From NCBI GenBank assembly GCA_028695945.1, contig JAQVIB010000007.1, positions 1 to 19,548 of the forward strand: DNA of 19,548 nucleotides. Direction: 5' to 3'. The DNA is from Lachnospiraceae bacterium. Lineage in GTDB: Bacteria; Bacillota; Clostridia; Lachnospirales; Anaerotignaceae. Below the pieces are notes generated by a model. It saw only the letters and a program-made list of their open reading frames with translations. It searched no databases and was not told where the DNA came from. How positions within the stretch are numbered: position 1 is the stretch's first letter; every line of letters starts with the position of its first letter. Positions 6,812 through 13,485 of the stretch are shown here, one piece after another. A program made the position numbers and the translations under genes.

Positions 6812-7598
6812 ATTTAGCCTCCTGTAAGTGTGCCTTGTTTTTTTCGTATATAATTTTAAGCCCCTTAAAGGTTAAAAATGGGTCTAGCACATCAAATATT
6901 TCCTGATTTTCGTCAATAGACCTTGCCATTCCGCCTGTTGCAATTACCCTAAGGTTTGAATAACCAAGCTCTTTGCGTACATTATCTATTATGTACTTAG
7001 CCTCGCCAATATGTCCGTAGTAAATGCCAGATTGTATACAGCTTATTATATCTCTGCAATATATACTATCAGGTTTTTTAATTTCAATTTTAGGTAACTG
7101 TGCTGTTTTCAAAAACAATGCTTCGGCACAAATGTTTATACCTGGTGCTGTAATTCCAGTTACAAACTTACCGTTTTCATCCACAACATCAAAGGTTGTA
7201 GCAGTGGAATAATCTATTATCATAACAGGACCGCCATAAATTTCATAGGCCGCTACCATTTTTGCAATTCTGTCGTTTCCCAGCTCGTTTGGATTTTGCA
7301 TGTCCAACTCAATATCTGTTTTAAGCTGATTTGTAACTATAATAGGCTCAACACAAAAATACTTTTTCACTCCCCTAACCAATGAATACATAATATTTGG
7401 CACAACGGATGAAATAATAACATCATCAATTTTTTCAACCTCAAAATCATCAAACTTAAGAAATCTTAAAAGAGTAGTACCCATTTCATCTGATGTTCTC
7501 ATACTGTCTGTGGTCATACGCCAACTTGCAATTAAAAAATCATCCTCGTATACGCCTAAAAGAATTTCGGTGTTGCCCACATCAATTACCAGAATCAT
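6795..7598 (-). CDS. coaX: Type III pantothenate kinase paralogue, first copy, altered active-site motif
   Basis: This 267-residue protein is colinear with the adjacent CoaX and clearly homologous to it, though substantially diverged. It keeps DVGNT (6-10), GNDR with Asp109 (family GADR) and GITAPG (148-153). The normally invariant glycine of the DxGTATT motif is replaced by serine (DYSTATTFD, residues 129-137). The start is ATG at 7598 after GGAGG. The C-terminal tail (about HLQEAKYGSGN) extends past the end of the paralogue and overlaps the next start. The sequence is intact, so it is not an obvious pseudogene. It could be an active kinase, a subunit of a heterodimer or a sensor. The family assignment is sure; the activity is not. 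Confidence 0.88.
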   Translation of the reverse strand: MILVIDVGNTEILLGVYEDDFLIASWRMTTDSMRTSDEMGTTLLRFLKFDDFEVEKIDDVIISSVVPNIMYSLVRGVKKYFCVEPIIVTNQLKTDIELDMQNPNELGNDRIAKMVAAYEIYGGPVMIIDYSTATTFDVVDENGKFVTGITAPGINICAEALFLKTAQLPKIEIKKPDSIYCRDIISCIQSGIYYGHIGEAKYIIDNVRKELGYSNLRVIATGGMARSIDENQEIFDVLDPFLTFKGLKIIYEKNKAHLQEAKYGSGN

Positions 7599-7697
7599 AT
7601 TTCAATGCCTCCGTTTATATGAAGTATATTCTCTAAAAATGTTTAGAAAGTTCCGAACTCTTTTTAGAAACATGAGCCCTTCCGAAAATTAGCTCAC

Positions 7698-7740
7698 TTA
7701 AAAAAATAAACCAACTGCTGATTTGTATTGTAGGTTTATC
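7698..7740 (-). terminator. Probable terminator of the birA-DUF6145 transcript
   Basis: ATAAACC (7706-7712) can pair with GGTTTAT (7733-7739) around a 20-nt loop, and the minus strand continues with a T-run (plus-strand A at 7700-7706). The stem is short and AT-rich, so it is weaker than the other terminators here. It lies 45 bp beyond the stop at 7785. Confidence 0.55.
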
Positions 7741-7784
7741 CGCTTTATTATACCAACTTTTTCGGATTATTCAATAAAATTTGT

Positions 7785-8135
7785 TCATTTTTTCAGTAAT
7801 TCCTCTTTTATTTTTTCACCATCCGTTGTTTTATACACCAAATACCATAAACTAAGTGCTTTAATCAACTCGGCTTTTTCTTTTTCCAAGGCTTTTATTT
7901 CCAATTCTGCCCCAATGTCATCAAAATCCAGTAAATCTTCGCTCTTAACCGTTTCAAAATATACATCACCATTTGTGTAAAATCCAATTATAAATGTACA
8001 CATCAGCTTATCTGCCAGCACAACACAAATGGTTTTAATTTCATCTTTAATGCTTTGTGGCAAGTCCGAAAATCCTTCATCTATATAATACTTTTGCTTG
8101 TCAAAAGAAGCTGCTGCCAATACAATTTTATCCAT
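7785..8135 (-). CDS. Small conserved protein resembling DUF6145
   Basis: This 116-residue cytosolic protein has no known biochemical role. The opening (VLAAASFDKQKYYIDEGFSDLP), the central two-strand region around CTFIIGFYTNGDVYFET and the C-terminal charged helix (about residues 75-116, rich in E and K) resemble what I remember of DUF6145 proteins of Lachnospiraceae. That match is from memory and needs a profile search. The start ATG at 8135 lies 7 bp after the birA stop, so the two are co-transcribed and perhaps translationally coupled. A weak terminator follows at 7698-7740. Co-occurrence with birA is the only functional hint. Confidence 0.8.
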   Translation of the reverse strand: MDKIVLAAASFDKQKYYIDEGFSDLPQSIKDEIKTICVVLADKLMCTFIIGFYTNGDVYFETVKSEDLLDFDDIGAELEIKALEKEKAELIKALSLWYLVYKTTDGEKIKEELLKK

Positions 8136-8142
8136 ACTTTCT

Positions 8143-9105
8143 CTACACTCCTCTTACCGAAACTTCTCCGCTGAAAACTGTAACCTGCTCACCGTTTTCT
8201 TTTTCTACAATCAATTCGCCATCATTGTTTATGGCTATTGCTCTGCCGTTAAAACTATCCTTTGCAATTACTTTAACTTCCCTTTTAAGGGTTATACAGT
8301 TTTTTTCATAGTCTGCTTTTACTGCCAAAAACCCTTCTTGTGTATATTTATTGTAGTTTTCCTCTAGCCTCTCTATTATTGCCGCCGCAACTTCACTTCT
8401 TTTAACTTTTCCACATGTCACCTGCCTAAGGGAAACTGCCACATCCTTTAATTCGTCTGAAAAAAATTCTGTATTTACATTCACACCTATTCCAACCACA
8501 ACAAACTCCACATTGTCAATCTGTGCGTTCATTTCTGTTAGAATACCACAAACCTTTTTACCCTCAATAATAATGTCGTTAGGCCATTTTATGCCACTGT
8601 TAATGCCTAACAAAGCATTTATGCCTTGGCACACGCTAAGACCTGCTACAAGGGTAATTCGTGACGCTTCCTGAGGAGTAATATCTGGTTTTAGAAGCAC
8701 TGACATCCAAAGACCCGTTCCCTTTGGAGAACTCCATATATGTCCACGCCTGCCCTTTCCGCCAGATTGTTCATCAGCAATAACAACAGTGCCTTCTTCT
8801 GTACCTTCTAGTGCCAATAGCCTAAGCTTATTGTTGGTGGAATCAACAGTGTCAAAAAACAGTACATCTTTACCTATTAATTTTGTGTGCAAACCAATTT
8901 TAACTTCCATACTGCTAAGCACATCATCACTAGGCATAAGACGGTATCCTTTATTGGTTACGGCCTCAATATTGTATCCATCATTGCGTAAGGCTTTTAT
9001 ATATTTCCACACCGCCGTTCGACTTACACCAAGCTGTGTACCTATATCTTCTCCGGAAATATATCCGTCATATTTTTTCAGCAATTCAAGTAGTTTATTT
9101 TTCAT
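8143..9105 (-). CDS. birA: Bifunctional biotin-protein ligase / biotin operon repressor
   Basis: The protein has 320 residues from the chosen start. BirA makes biotinyl-AMP and transfers biotin to a lysine of acceptor proteins such as acetyl-CoA carboxylase BCCP. The version with an N-terminal HTH also represses biotin genes. An HTH covers about residues 14-40 (ISGEDIGTQLGVSRTAVWKY). The ligase has DSTNNKL (88-94), GGKGRRG (115-121), KWPND (173-177), VCGILTEM and VVVGIGVNVN, followed by a C-terminal SH3-like domain. The ATG at 9105 was chosen because it opens the HTH domain and has GAAGGATGG just upstream. The longer frame to 9189 would run back through a terminator hairpin. It forms a unit with the DUF6145-like gene. 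Confidence 0.96.
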   Translation of the reverse strand: MKNKLLELLKKYDGYISGEDIGTQLGVSRTAVWKYIKALRNDGYNIEAVTNKGYRLMPSDDVLSSMEVKIGLHTKLIGKDVLFFDTVDSTNNKLRLLALEGTEEGTVVIADEQSGGKGRRGHIWSSPKGTGLWMSVLLKPDITPQEASRITLVAGLSVCQGINALLGINSGIKWPNDIIIEGKKVCGILTEMNAQIDNVEFVVVGIGVNVNTEFFSDELKDVAVSLRQVTCGKVKRSEVAAAIIERLEENYNKYTQEGFLAVKADYEKNCITLKREVKVIAKDSFNGRAIAINNDGELIVEKENGEQVTVFSGEVSVRGV

Positions 9106-9124
9106 GGAACACCATCCTTCAATT

Positions 9125-9153
9125 AAGAAAAAAGCAGACCATGAAGTCTGCTT
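9125..9153 (-). terminator. Intrinsic terminator of argF
   Basis: A perfect 8-bp stem, AAGCAGAC (9132-9139) with GTCTGCTT (9146-9153), is followed on the minus strand by TTTTTCTT. It lies about 170 bp beyond the argF stop and only 19 bp before the birA start. Confidence 0.87.
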
Positions 9154-9167
9154 AAAGTGTAAAAGAC

Positions 9168-9300
9168 CTTGGGCGTTGCCCAAACCCACTTGCTTTTTGA
9201 AAAAAGCAAGACCAAAAACTTTATTAAAACCGCATATTTATGCGGTTTAGAAGGGTCAAGGGTGAAGCCCTTGTGGGTGTTTGAGGGCAAAGTCCTCAAT
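9168..9300. repeat. Interspersed multi-hairpin repeat, copy B (short form)
   Basis: It carries the same hairpin series as copy A at 4857-5050: TTGGGC/GCCCAA (9169-9183), the CTTGCTTTTTG stem, the CCGCATAT hairpin and the TTGAGG/CCTCAA stem (9281-9299). The variable middle is a simple hairpin here, CAAGGG (9257-9262) with CCCTTG (9268-9273), where copy A has CAATGG/CCATTG enclosing two more hairpins. Like copy A, it lies between a stop codon (argF) and that gene's terminator. No gene is present. Confidence 0.85.
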
Positions 9301-9319
9301 GTTTTGGCTTTTTTGCCAC

Positions 9320-10264
9320 TTATTTTCCTATAGTTGCAACCATAACGGCTTTAATTGTGTGCATACGGTTCTCCGCCTCATCAAATACAACTGAAGCCTC
9401 ACTTTCAATAACCTCGTTGGTTACTTCTTTTTCCCTAACCGCTGGTAAACAGTGCATAAATAGTGTTTTAGGATTGCCTGTTGCCTCCATAAGGGCTTTA
9501 TTAACCTGATATGGCTTTAAAATTGCAATTCGGTCAGCCGCCTTATCCTCTTCACCCATGGAAACCCAAACATCGGTATATATAATATCAGCACCCTTAA
9601 CTCCTTGGGTTGGATCGTCTGTAATAGTTATAGTTGCACCGCTTCCCTTTGCATAACCCTTACAAATCTCCACTAAATCCTCTGCAGGATAAAGGCTCTT
9701 TGGTGCAATAATAACGAAATTCATACCCATTTTAGATGCCCCAATCATAAGGGCATTTGCCATGTTGTTTCTTCCGTCACCTGCATATACAAATGTTATG
9801 CCTTTAAGTCGTCCAAATTTTTCCTTAATAGTCATAAAATCCGCAAGCACCTGTGTTGGATGGTCTTCGTCTGTAAGCCCGTTCCAAACCGGAACACCGC
9901 TGTACTTCGCCAGTTTTTCCACTACCTCTTGTGAAAAACCACGGAACTCAATTCCATCAAACATGCGGCCCAAAACTCTTGCAGTATCCTCAACAGTTTC
10001 CTTGTGACCCAACTGTATATCGTTTTTACCAAGATATTCAGGGTGTGCACCTTCATCTATAGCACCAACTGTAAATGCACAGCGTGTACGTGTAGATGGC
10101 TTTTCAAATATAAGTGCAACATTTTTGTTTTCCATGCTGCGTTGAAAAATACCTGCCTTCTTTTTTGCTTTAAGGTCAATAGCCAAGTCTACCAAATATT
10201 CAATTTCTTCTGCTGTATAATCCTTTAAGGTTAAAAAACTTCTACCTTTTAAATTCACTGACAT
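9320..10264 (-). CDS. argF: Ornithine carbamoyltransferase
   Basis: The protein has 314 residues from the chosen start. It condenses carbamoyl phosphate with ornithine to give citrulline in arginine synthesis. Diagnostic motifs are the carbamoyl-phosphate loop STRTR (57-61), EGAHPEYLGK, HPTQ (135-138) within GLTDEDHPTQVLADF, the ornithine-side segment WVSMGEE, and FMHCLPAVR near the C-terminus. The ATG at 10264 is chosen because AGGAGG lies 8 bp upstream; the frame continues to 10324 but without such a site. A catabolic (arcB-type) enzyme is possible, but no arcA or arcC is in the window. The gene stands alone between the thioesterase gene and its own terminator, with a possibly structured leader upstream. 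Confidence 0.95.
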   Translation of the reverse strand: MSVNLKGRSFLTLKDYTAEEIEYLVDLAIDLKAKKKAGIFQRSMENKNVALIFEKPSTRTRCAFTVGAIDEGAHPEYLGKNDIQLGHKETVEDTARVLGRMFDGIEFRGFSQEVVEKLAKYSGVPVWNGLTDEDHPTQVLADFMTIKEKFGRLKGITFVYAGDGRNNMANALMIGASKMGMNFVIIAPKSLYPAEDLVEICKGYAKGSGATITITDDPTQGVKGADIIYTDVWVSMGEEDKAADRIAILKPYQVNKALMEATGNPKTLFMHCLPAVREKEVTNEVIESEASVVFDEAENRMHTIKAVMVATIGK

Positions 10265-10405
10265 CTGTAGCTCCTCCTGTTGTATAAAAGCAAAAAGACC
10301 GCAGTCCATTGCATTCTTCACCAAAGACAGCTTTTGCTAAGGAAAGCATTGACCATCCCACGGTGTAAGGTGCAAATATTGTCCCACGGTCTTTGTCTTA
10401 TTAAT
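10265..10405 (-). promoter_or_regulatory. Possible structured leader upstream of argF
   Basis: On the minus strand the 8-mer AAAGACCG (plus 10387-10394) can pair with CGGTCTTT (plus 10294-10301), and the second arm runs into TTTTTGCTTTT, giving a terminator-like closing stem around about 85 nt. The plus-strand sequence TCCCACGGT is directly repeated at 10356-10364 and 10382-10390. The structure ends just before the argF ribosome binding site. It matches no riboswitch or T-box I know, and it could instead be the end of the ftsH-thioesterase transcript. Confidence 0.4.
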
Positions 10406-10798
10406 TTATTTGTTAGCTTCTTTTAATCTTGAAATAAATTTCTCTACATCAATAATTGCTCTTCCGTGAGTGCCCTCACCAACTTTTGTTTTTTCGTCGT
10501 ATGCTTTTACTTTTAATGTAAGCATTTTTCCGTTAACCTCACCTATTTCAGCAATAACACGAACCTTCATGCCCACTGGTGTAGGTGCCATATGTTTAAC
10601 ATCAACAAAAGTTCCAACTGTATCCATGCCCTTAGGTAATACCTGCTGACAAAGCTTAAGCGATACTTCTTCCATCCAATCAATCATTCTAGGTGTTGAA
10701 AAAACTGGAAAATCTCCTCCAAAATGAGCTGTTGCATCGTTTTTGCCAACCACATATTCAATTTCATTGGTCATACCTACTTGTAAATTGTAATCCAT
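10406..10798 (-). CDS. Hotdog-fold acyl-CoA thioesterase, fluoroacetyl-CoA thioesterase (FlK) family
   Basis: This 130-residue, single-domain hotdog protein resembles FlK, the Streptomyces cattleya fluoroacetyl-CoA thioesterase. Candidate catalytic residues Thr35, Glu43 and His69 are spaced exactly as Thr42, Glu50 and His76 of FlK (8 and 34 residues apart). The FlK-like block GEGTHGRAIIDVEKF closes the domain. Related proteins are widespread in anaerobes and hydrolyse various short acyl-CoAs, so fluoroacetyl-CoA is not implied as the substrate here. The ATG at 10798 follows GAGGAG, 31 bp after the ftsH stop with no terminator between, so it is probably co-transcribed with ftsH. The link to FtsH is positional only. 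Confidence 0.87.
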   Translation of the reverse strand: MDYNLQVGMTNEIEYVVGKNDATAHFGGDFPVFSTPRMIDWMEEVSLKLCQQVLPKGMDTVGTFVDVKHMAPTPVGMKVRVIAEIGEVNGKMLTLKVKAYDEKTKVGEGTHGRAIIDVEKFISRLKEANK

Positions 10799-10829
10799 AA
10801 TAAAAATTCTCCTCTCTCTTATATAAACA

Positions 10830-12764
10830 TTAAATTTCTTCTTTTGTAAGGGTCACCTTTGGTATTTCTACATCTGCCACCTCTTCTTCGGCATTGGCAG
10901 CAGTTTCTTTTTCAAGTGTAACACCCTGGAAGCTTTTAGGGTCTTTAAGTATTGCCCTAAATTCATCACCTGTAATCTTTTCTTTTTCAATTAAAGCTTT
11001 TGCTGCAGCATGAAGTACATCAATATTTTCCTTAATAATACGAATAGCCTCGCTGTAGGAAGTATCCATAATACGCTTAACTTCAGCATCTATAGTAGAT
11101 GCAACATGCTCTCCATAATTGCGTGAATGTGCTATTTCTTTTCCAATAAACACCTCACCGCCGTCATCACCAAACTGTACAGGTCCTAAAATATCACTCA
11201 TACCGTATTTCATAACCATGTTTCGTGCCAATAAAGTTGCTCTTTCAATATCGTTGCTAGCTCCAGTTGTAACGTCTTTAAGCACAATAAACTCTGCCGC
11301 ACGTCCGCCAAGGAAAGATATAATTTCCTGTTCCATTGTCCTTTTGGTTACGTACATTTTGTCGTCACTAGGCAAAGGCATTGTGTAACCACCTGCCATA
11401 CCGGTAGGTATAATAGAAATGCTGTGCACAGGGTCAAGCTCGCTTAAAACCTCAAATAAAATAGCGTGACCACATTCGTGGTAAGCAGTAATAATTTTTT
11501 CTTTTTCCTTTATAACACGGCTCTTCTTTTCAGTACCAATTCCAACCTTAACAAAAGCCTTTTGTATTTCTTCCATATCAATTTCTTTTTTACCAACCCT
11601 TGCAGATAATAATGCCGCTTCGTTAAGAAGGTTTTCAAGGTCTGCACCTGTAAAGCCAGATGTTGTTTTTGCTACAACCTCAAGGTCAACTTCTTTTGCC
11701 ATAGGCTTACCTTTTGCGTGTACATCTAAAATTTCTTTTCTTCCCTTAACGTCTGGTCTGCCAACATACACCTGTCTGTCAAAACGTCCTGGCCTTAAAA
11801 TAGCAGGGTCAAGTATATCGGCACGGTTTGTTGCCGCAACCACAATTACACCCTCGTTAGCACCAAAACCGTCCATTTCAACCAACAACTGGTTAAGGGT
11901 CTGTTCTCTTTCATCGTGTCCACCGCCAACACCTGCACCACGCCTGCGTCCAACTGCATCAATTTCATCTATAAATACAATACAAGGAGCATTCTTTTTC
12001 GCTTGTTCAAATAAATCTCTTACACGTGAAGCACCAACACCAACAAACATTTCAACAAAGTCTGAACCTGAAATGCTGAAAAATGGAACTTTTGCCTCGC
12101 CTGCAACTGCTTTTGCAAGCAACGTCTTACCTGTTCCCGGAGGGCCTACAAGCAAAACACCCTTTGGTATTCTAGCCCCTAAGTCCACAAACTTTTTAGG
12201 CTCTCTTAAAAACTCAACTAGTTCCTGTAATTCTGCCTTCTCTTCATCAAGACCAGCAACATTTTGGAAAGTAACACGGTTTTTATCATCAATGTTAACC
12301 TTGGCTTTGCTTTTTCCAAAGTTCATCATCTTTCCGCCGCCGCCTTGCATTTTTTGGAACATAAAGCTGAAAACAATTACTATCAGCACCATCAATACAA
12401 TGGATGGAAGAATTGAACTTATTACACCTACCTTAGGTACATCTACAACATCTACCTTTAAGCCATTTTTAATTATTTTGCCATCTATATAACTCATAAA
12501 GTTGTTAAACCCTACATTTGTTATAACCTGGCTGCCATCAGATAGCTTTGCAGTAACTTTTCCAAAATCAGAAGATTCACCGCTCTTTTCCACCTTTATT
12601 TCTGTAACTTCATTATTTTCAATTTTTTGAATAAGGTCGTTGTATGTATATGTCACCTTTGTTTCCGCTGCACCACCCGCACCTGTGTTCAAAAACGCAA
12701 GTATGCTAATAACCATAATAAACATAATGGCATACAAGCCAAAACTTTTCCAATATTTATTCAA
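10830..12764 (-). CDS. ftsH: ATP-dependent membrane zinc metalloprotease FtsH
   Basis: The protein has 644 residues, the typical FtsH length. It is a hexameric inner-membrane AAA+ protease that degrades misfolded membrane proteins and short-lived regulators. Order of parts: transmembrane segment 1 (about 10-26), an extracytoplasmic domain (about 35-110), transmembrane segment 2 (about 113-137), then the AAA+ domain with Walker A GPPGTGKT (207-214), Walker B CIVFIDEIDA (261-270) and the second region of homology ending ILRPGRFDR. The zinc-protease motif is HECGH (429-433), with cysteine where HEAGH is usual, and the catalytic residues are intact. The start is TTG at 12764, chosen because GAGGAGG lies 7 bp upstream and MNKYWKS leads into the first membrane segment. 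It has its own promoter. Confidence 0.97.
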   Translation of the reverse strand: MNKYWKSFGLYAIMFIMVISILAFLNTGAGGAAETKVTYTYNDLIQKIENNEVTEIKVEKSGESSDFGKVTAKLSDGSQVITNVGFNNFMSYIDGKIIKNGLKVDVVDVPKVGVISSILPSIVLMVLIVIVFSFMFQKMQGGGGKMMNFGKSKAKVNIDDKNRVTFQNVAGLDEEKAELQELVEFLREPKKFVDLGARIPKGVLLVGPPGTGKTLLAKAVAGEAKVPFFSISGSDFVEMFVGVGASRVRDLFEQAKKNAPCIVFIDEIDAVGRRRGAGVGGGHDEREQTLNQLLVEMDGFGANEGVIVVAATNRADILDPAILRPGRFDRQVYVGRPDVKGRKEILDVHAKGKPMAKEVDLEVVAKTTSGFTGADLENLLNEAALLSARVGKKEIDMEEIQKAFVKVGIGTEKKSRVIKEKEKIITAYHECGHAILFEVLSELDPVHSISIIPTGMAGGYTMPLPSDDKMYVTKRTMEQEIISFLGGRAAEFIVLKDVTTGASNDIERATLLARNMVMKYGMSDILGPVQFGDDGGEVFIGKEIAHSRNYGEHVASTIDAEVKRIMDTSYSEAIRIIKENIDVLHAAAKALIEKEKITGDEFRAILKDPKSFQGVTLEKETAANAEEEVADVEIPKVTLTKEEI

Positions 12765-12835
12765 AACTATGCCTCCTCGTGTAATTTGTCTAAATTATTT
12801 CATAACGCAAAAAAACGTATAGAAATCAATAATAC

Positions 12836-12864
12836 ATTCTATCATATTTAAAATACGTTGGCAA
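12836..12864 (-). promoter_or_regulatory. Sigma-A promoter of ftsH
   Basis: On the minus strand there is TTGCCA (12859-12864), a 17-bp spacer and TAGAAT (12836-12841). It lies about 70 bp upstream of the ftsH TTG start and downstream of the hpt terminator. I saw no CIRCE-type repeat near it. Confidence 0.72.
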
Positions 12865-12888
12865 CCGCAAAACGTCTGTCTTTTAATA

Positions 12889-12927
12889 GAAAAACATTAA
12901 GGCAGCCTGAAATTTATGGCCGCCTTA
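12889..12927 (-). terminator. Intrinsic terminator of tilS-hpt
   Basis: A 10-bp stem with one G-U pair, formed by plus 12898-12907 (TAAGGCAGCC) and 12918-12927 (GGCCGCCTTA), is followed on the minus strand by ATGTTTTTCT. It lies 28 bp beyond the hpt stop. Confidence 0.82.
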
Positions 12928-12954
12928 ACTATTTATTTCTATTTCTAACTTTTT

Positions 12955-13485
12955 TTATTCTTCTTCAAAAGAAATTACTCCGATAAAATCAAGATTTCTA
13001 TACTTCTGTGCATAGTCAAGTCCGTAACCAACAACAAACTCGTCTGGTATGCGGAAACCTGTATAATCAATATCTACTTTACTAACACGTCTATCTGGCT
13101 TATCTAGCAATGTACAAATTCTAAGGCTTGCAGGGTTTCTGCTTAAAAGCAATTCTTTAAGCATGCTTAAAGTACGTCCGGAATCCACAATGTCTTCCAC
13201 AATAATAACATCTTTTCCCGCAATAGGCTCGTCCAAATCCATAAGTATTTTAAGGTTTCCACTGCTTTCGGTAGAATTACCATAGCTTGAAACATCCATG
13301 AAGTTAATGTATACATTTTTATTTATATTCCTTGCTAAATCCACCATAAAAATTACTCCACCTTTAAGAACACAAATAAAGTGGATATCCTTACCTTCAT
13401 AGTCTTTTTCAATTTGTTTTGCAATTTCCTTAATTTTTTCAATAATAGTTTCCTTAGATATAAGGGTTTCTATTGTTTCAATCAT
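12955..13485 (-). CDS. hpt: Hypoxanthine phosphoribosyltransferase
   Basis: This 176-residue protein salvages hypoxanthine (and often guanine) by transfer to PRPP, giving IMP or GMP. It shows the CVLKGG segment (38-43), the acidic PRPP-binding motif VEDIVDSGRT (96-105), the flexible-loop region around DVSSYGN (64-70), and the C-terminal PDEFVVGYGLDYAQKYRNL purine-binding block. The ATG at 13485 has GGAGG 9 bp upstream and overlaps the end of tilS by 8 bp, so the two are translationally coupled. The tilS-hpt-ftsH order is standard in Firmicutes. A terminator follows at 12889-12927, so ftsH is expressed separately. Confidence 0.97.
   Translation of the reverse strand: MIETIETLISKETIIEKIKEIAKQIEKDYEGKDIHFICVLKGGVIFMVDLARNINKNVYINFMDVSSYGNSTESSGNLKILMDLDEPIAGKDVIIVEDIVDSGRTLSMLKELLLSRNPASLRICTLLDKPDRRVSKVDIDYTGFRIPDEFVVGYGLDYAQKYRNLDFIGVISFEEE

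Noticed and set aside
6795..7598. Upstream coaX copy as a pseudogene
   Set aside because: The frame is intact and colinear with its neighbour, has a good ribosome binding site and keeps the catalytic aspartate. Only one key glycine is changed.
9106..9189. N-terminal extension of birA to 9189
   Set aside because: The extra codons cross the argF terminator hairpin and repeat copy B. The ATG at 9105 starts the HTH domain and has its own ribosome binding site.
4857..9300. Two similar hairpin arrays considered as CRISPR or as a transposon with a transposase
   Set aside because: There are no regularly spaced identical repeats with unique spacers and no transposase gene nearby. The copies are 4 kb apart in separate intergenic regions.
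10265..10324. N-terminal extension of argF to 10324
   Set aside because: The extra 20 residues do not resemble the family's N-terminus. AGGAGG sits directly before the ATG at 10264.
10265..10405. T-box or known riboswitch upstream of argF
   Set aside because: The T-box 14-mer AGGGTGGNACCGCG is not present, and no guanidine, PyrR-type or other known motif was found. It is listed only as an unassigned structured leader.
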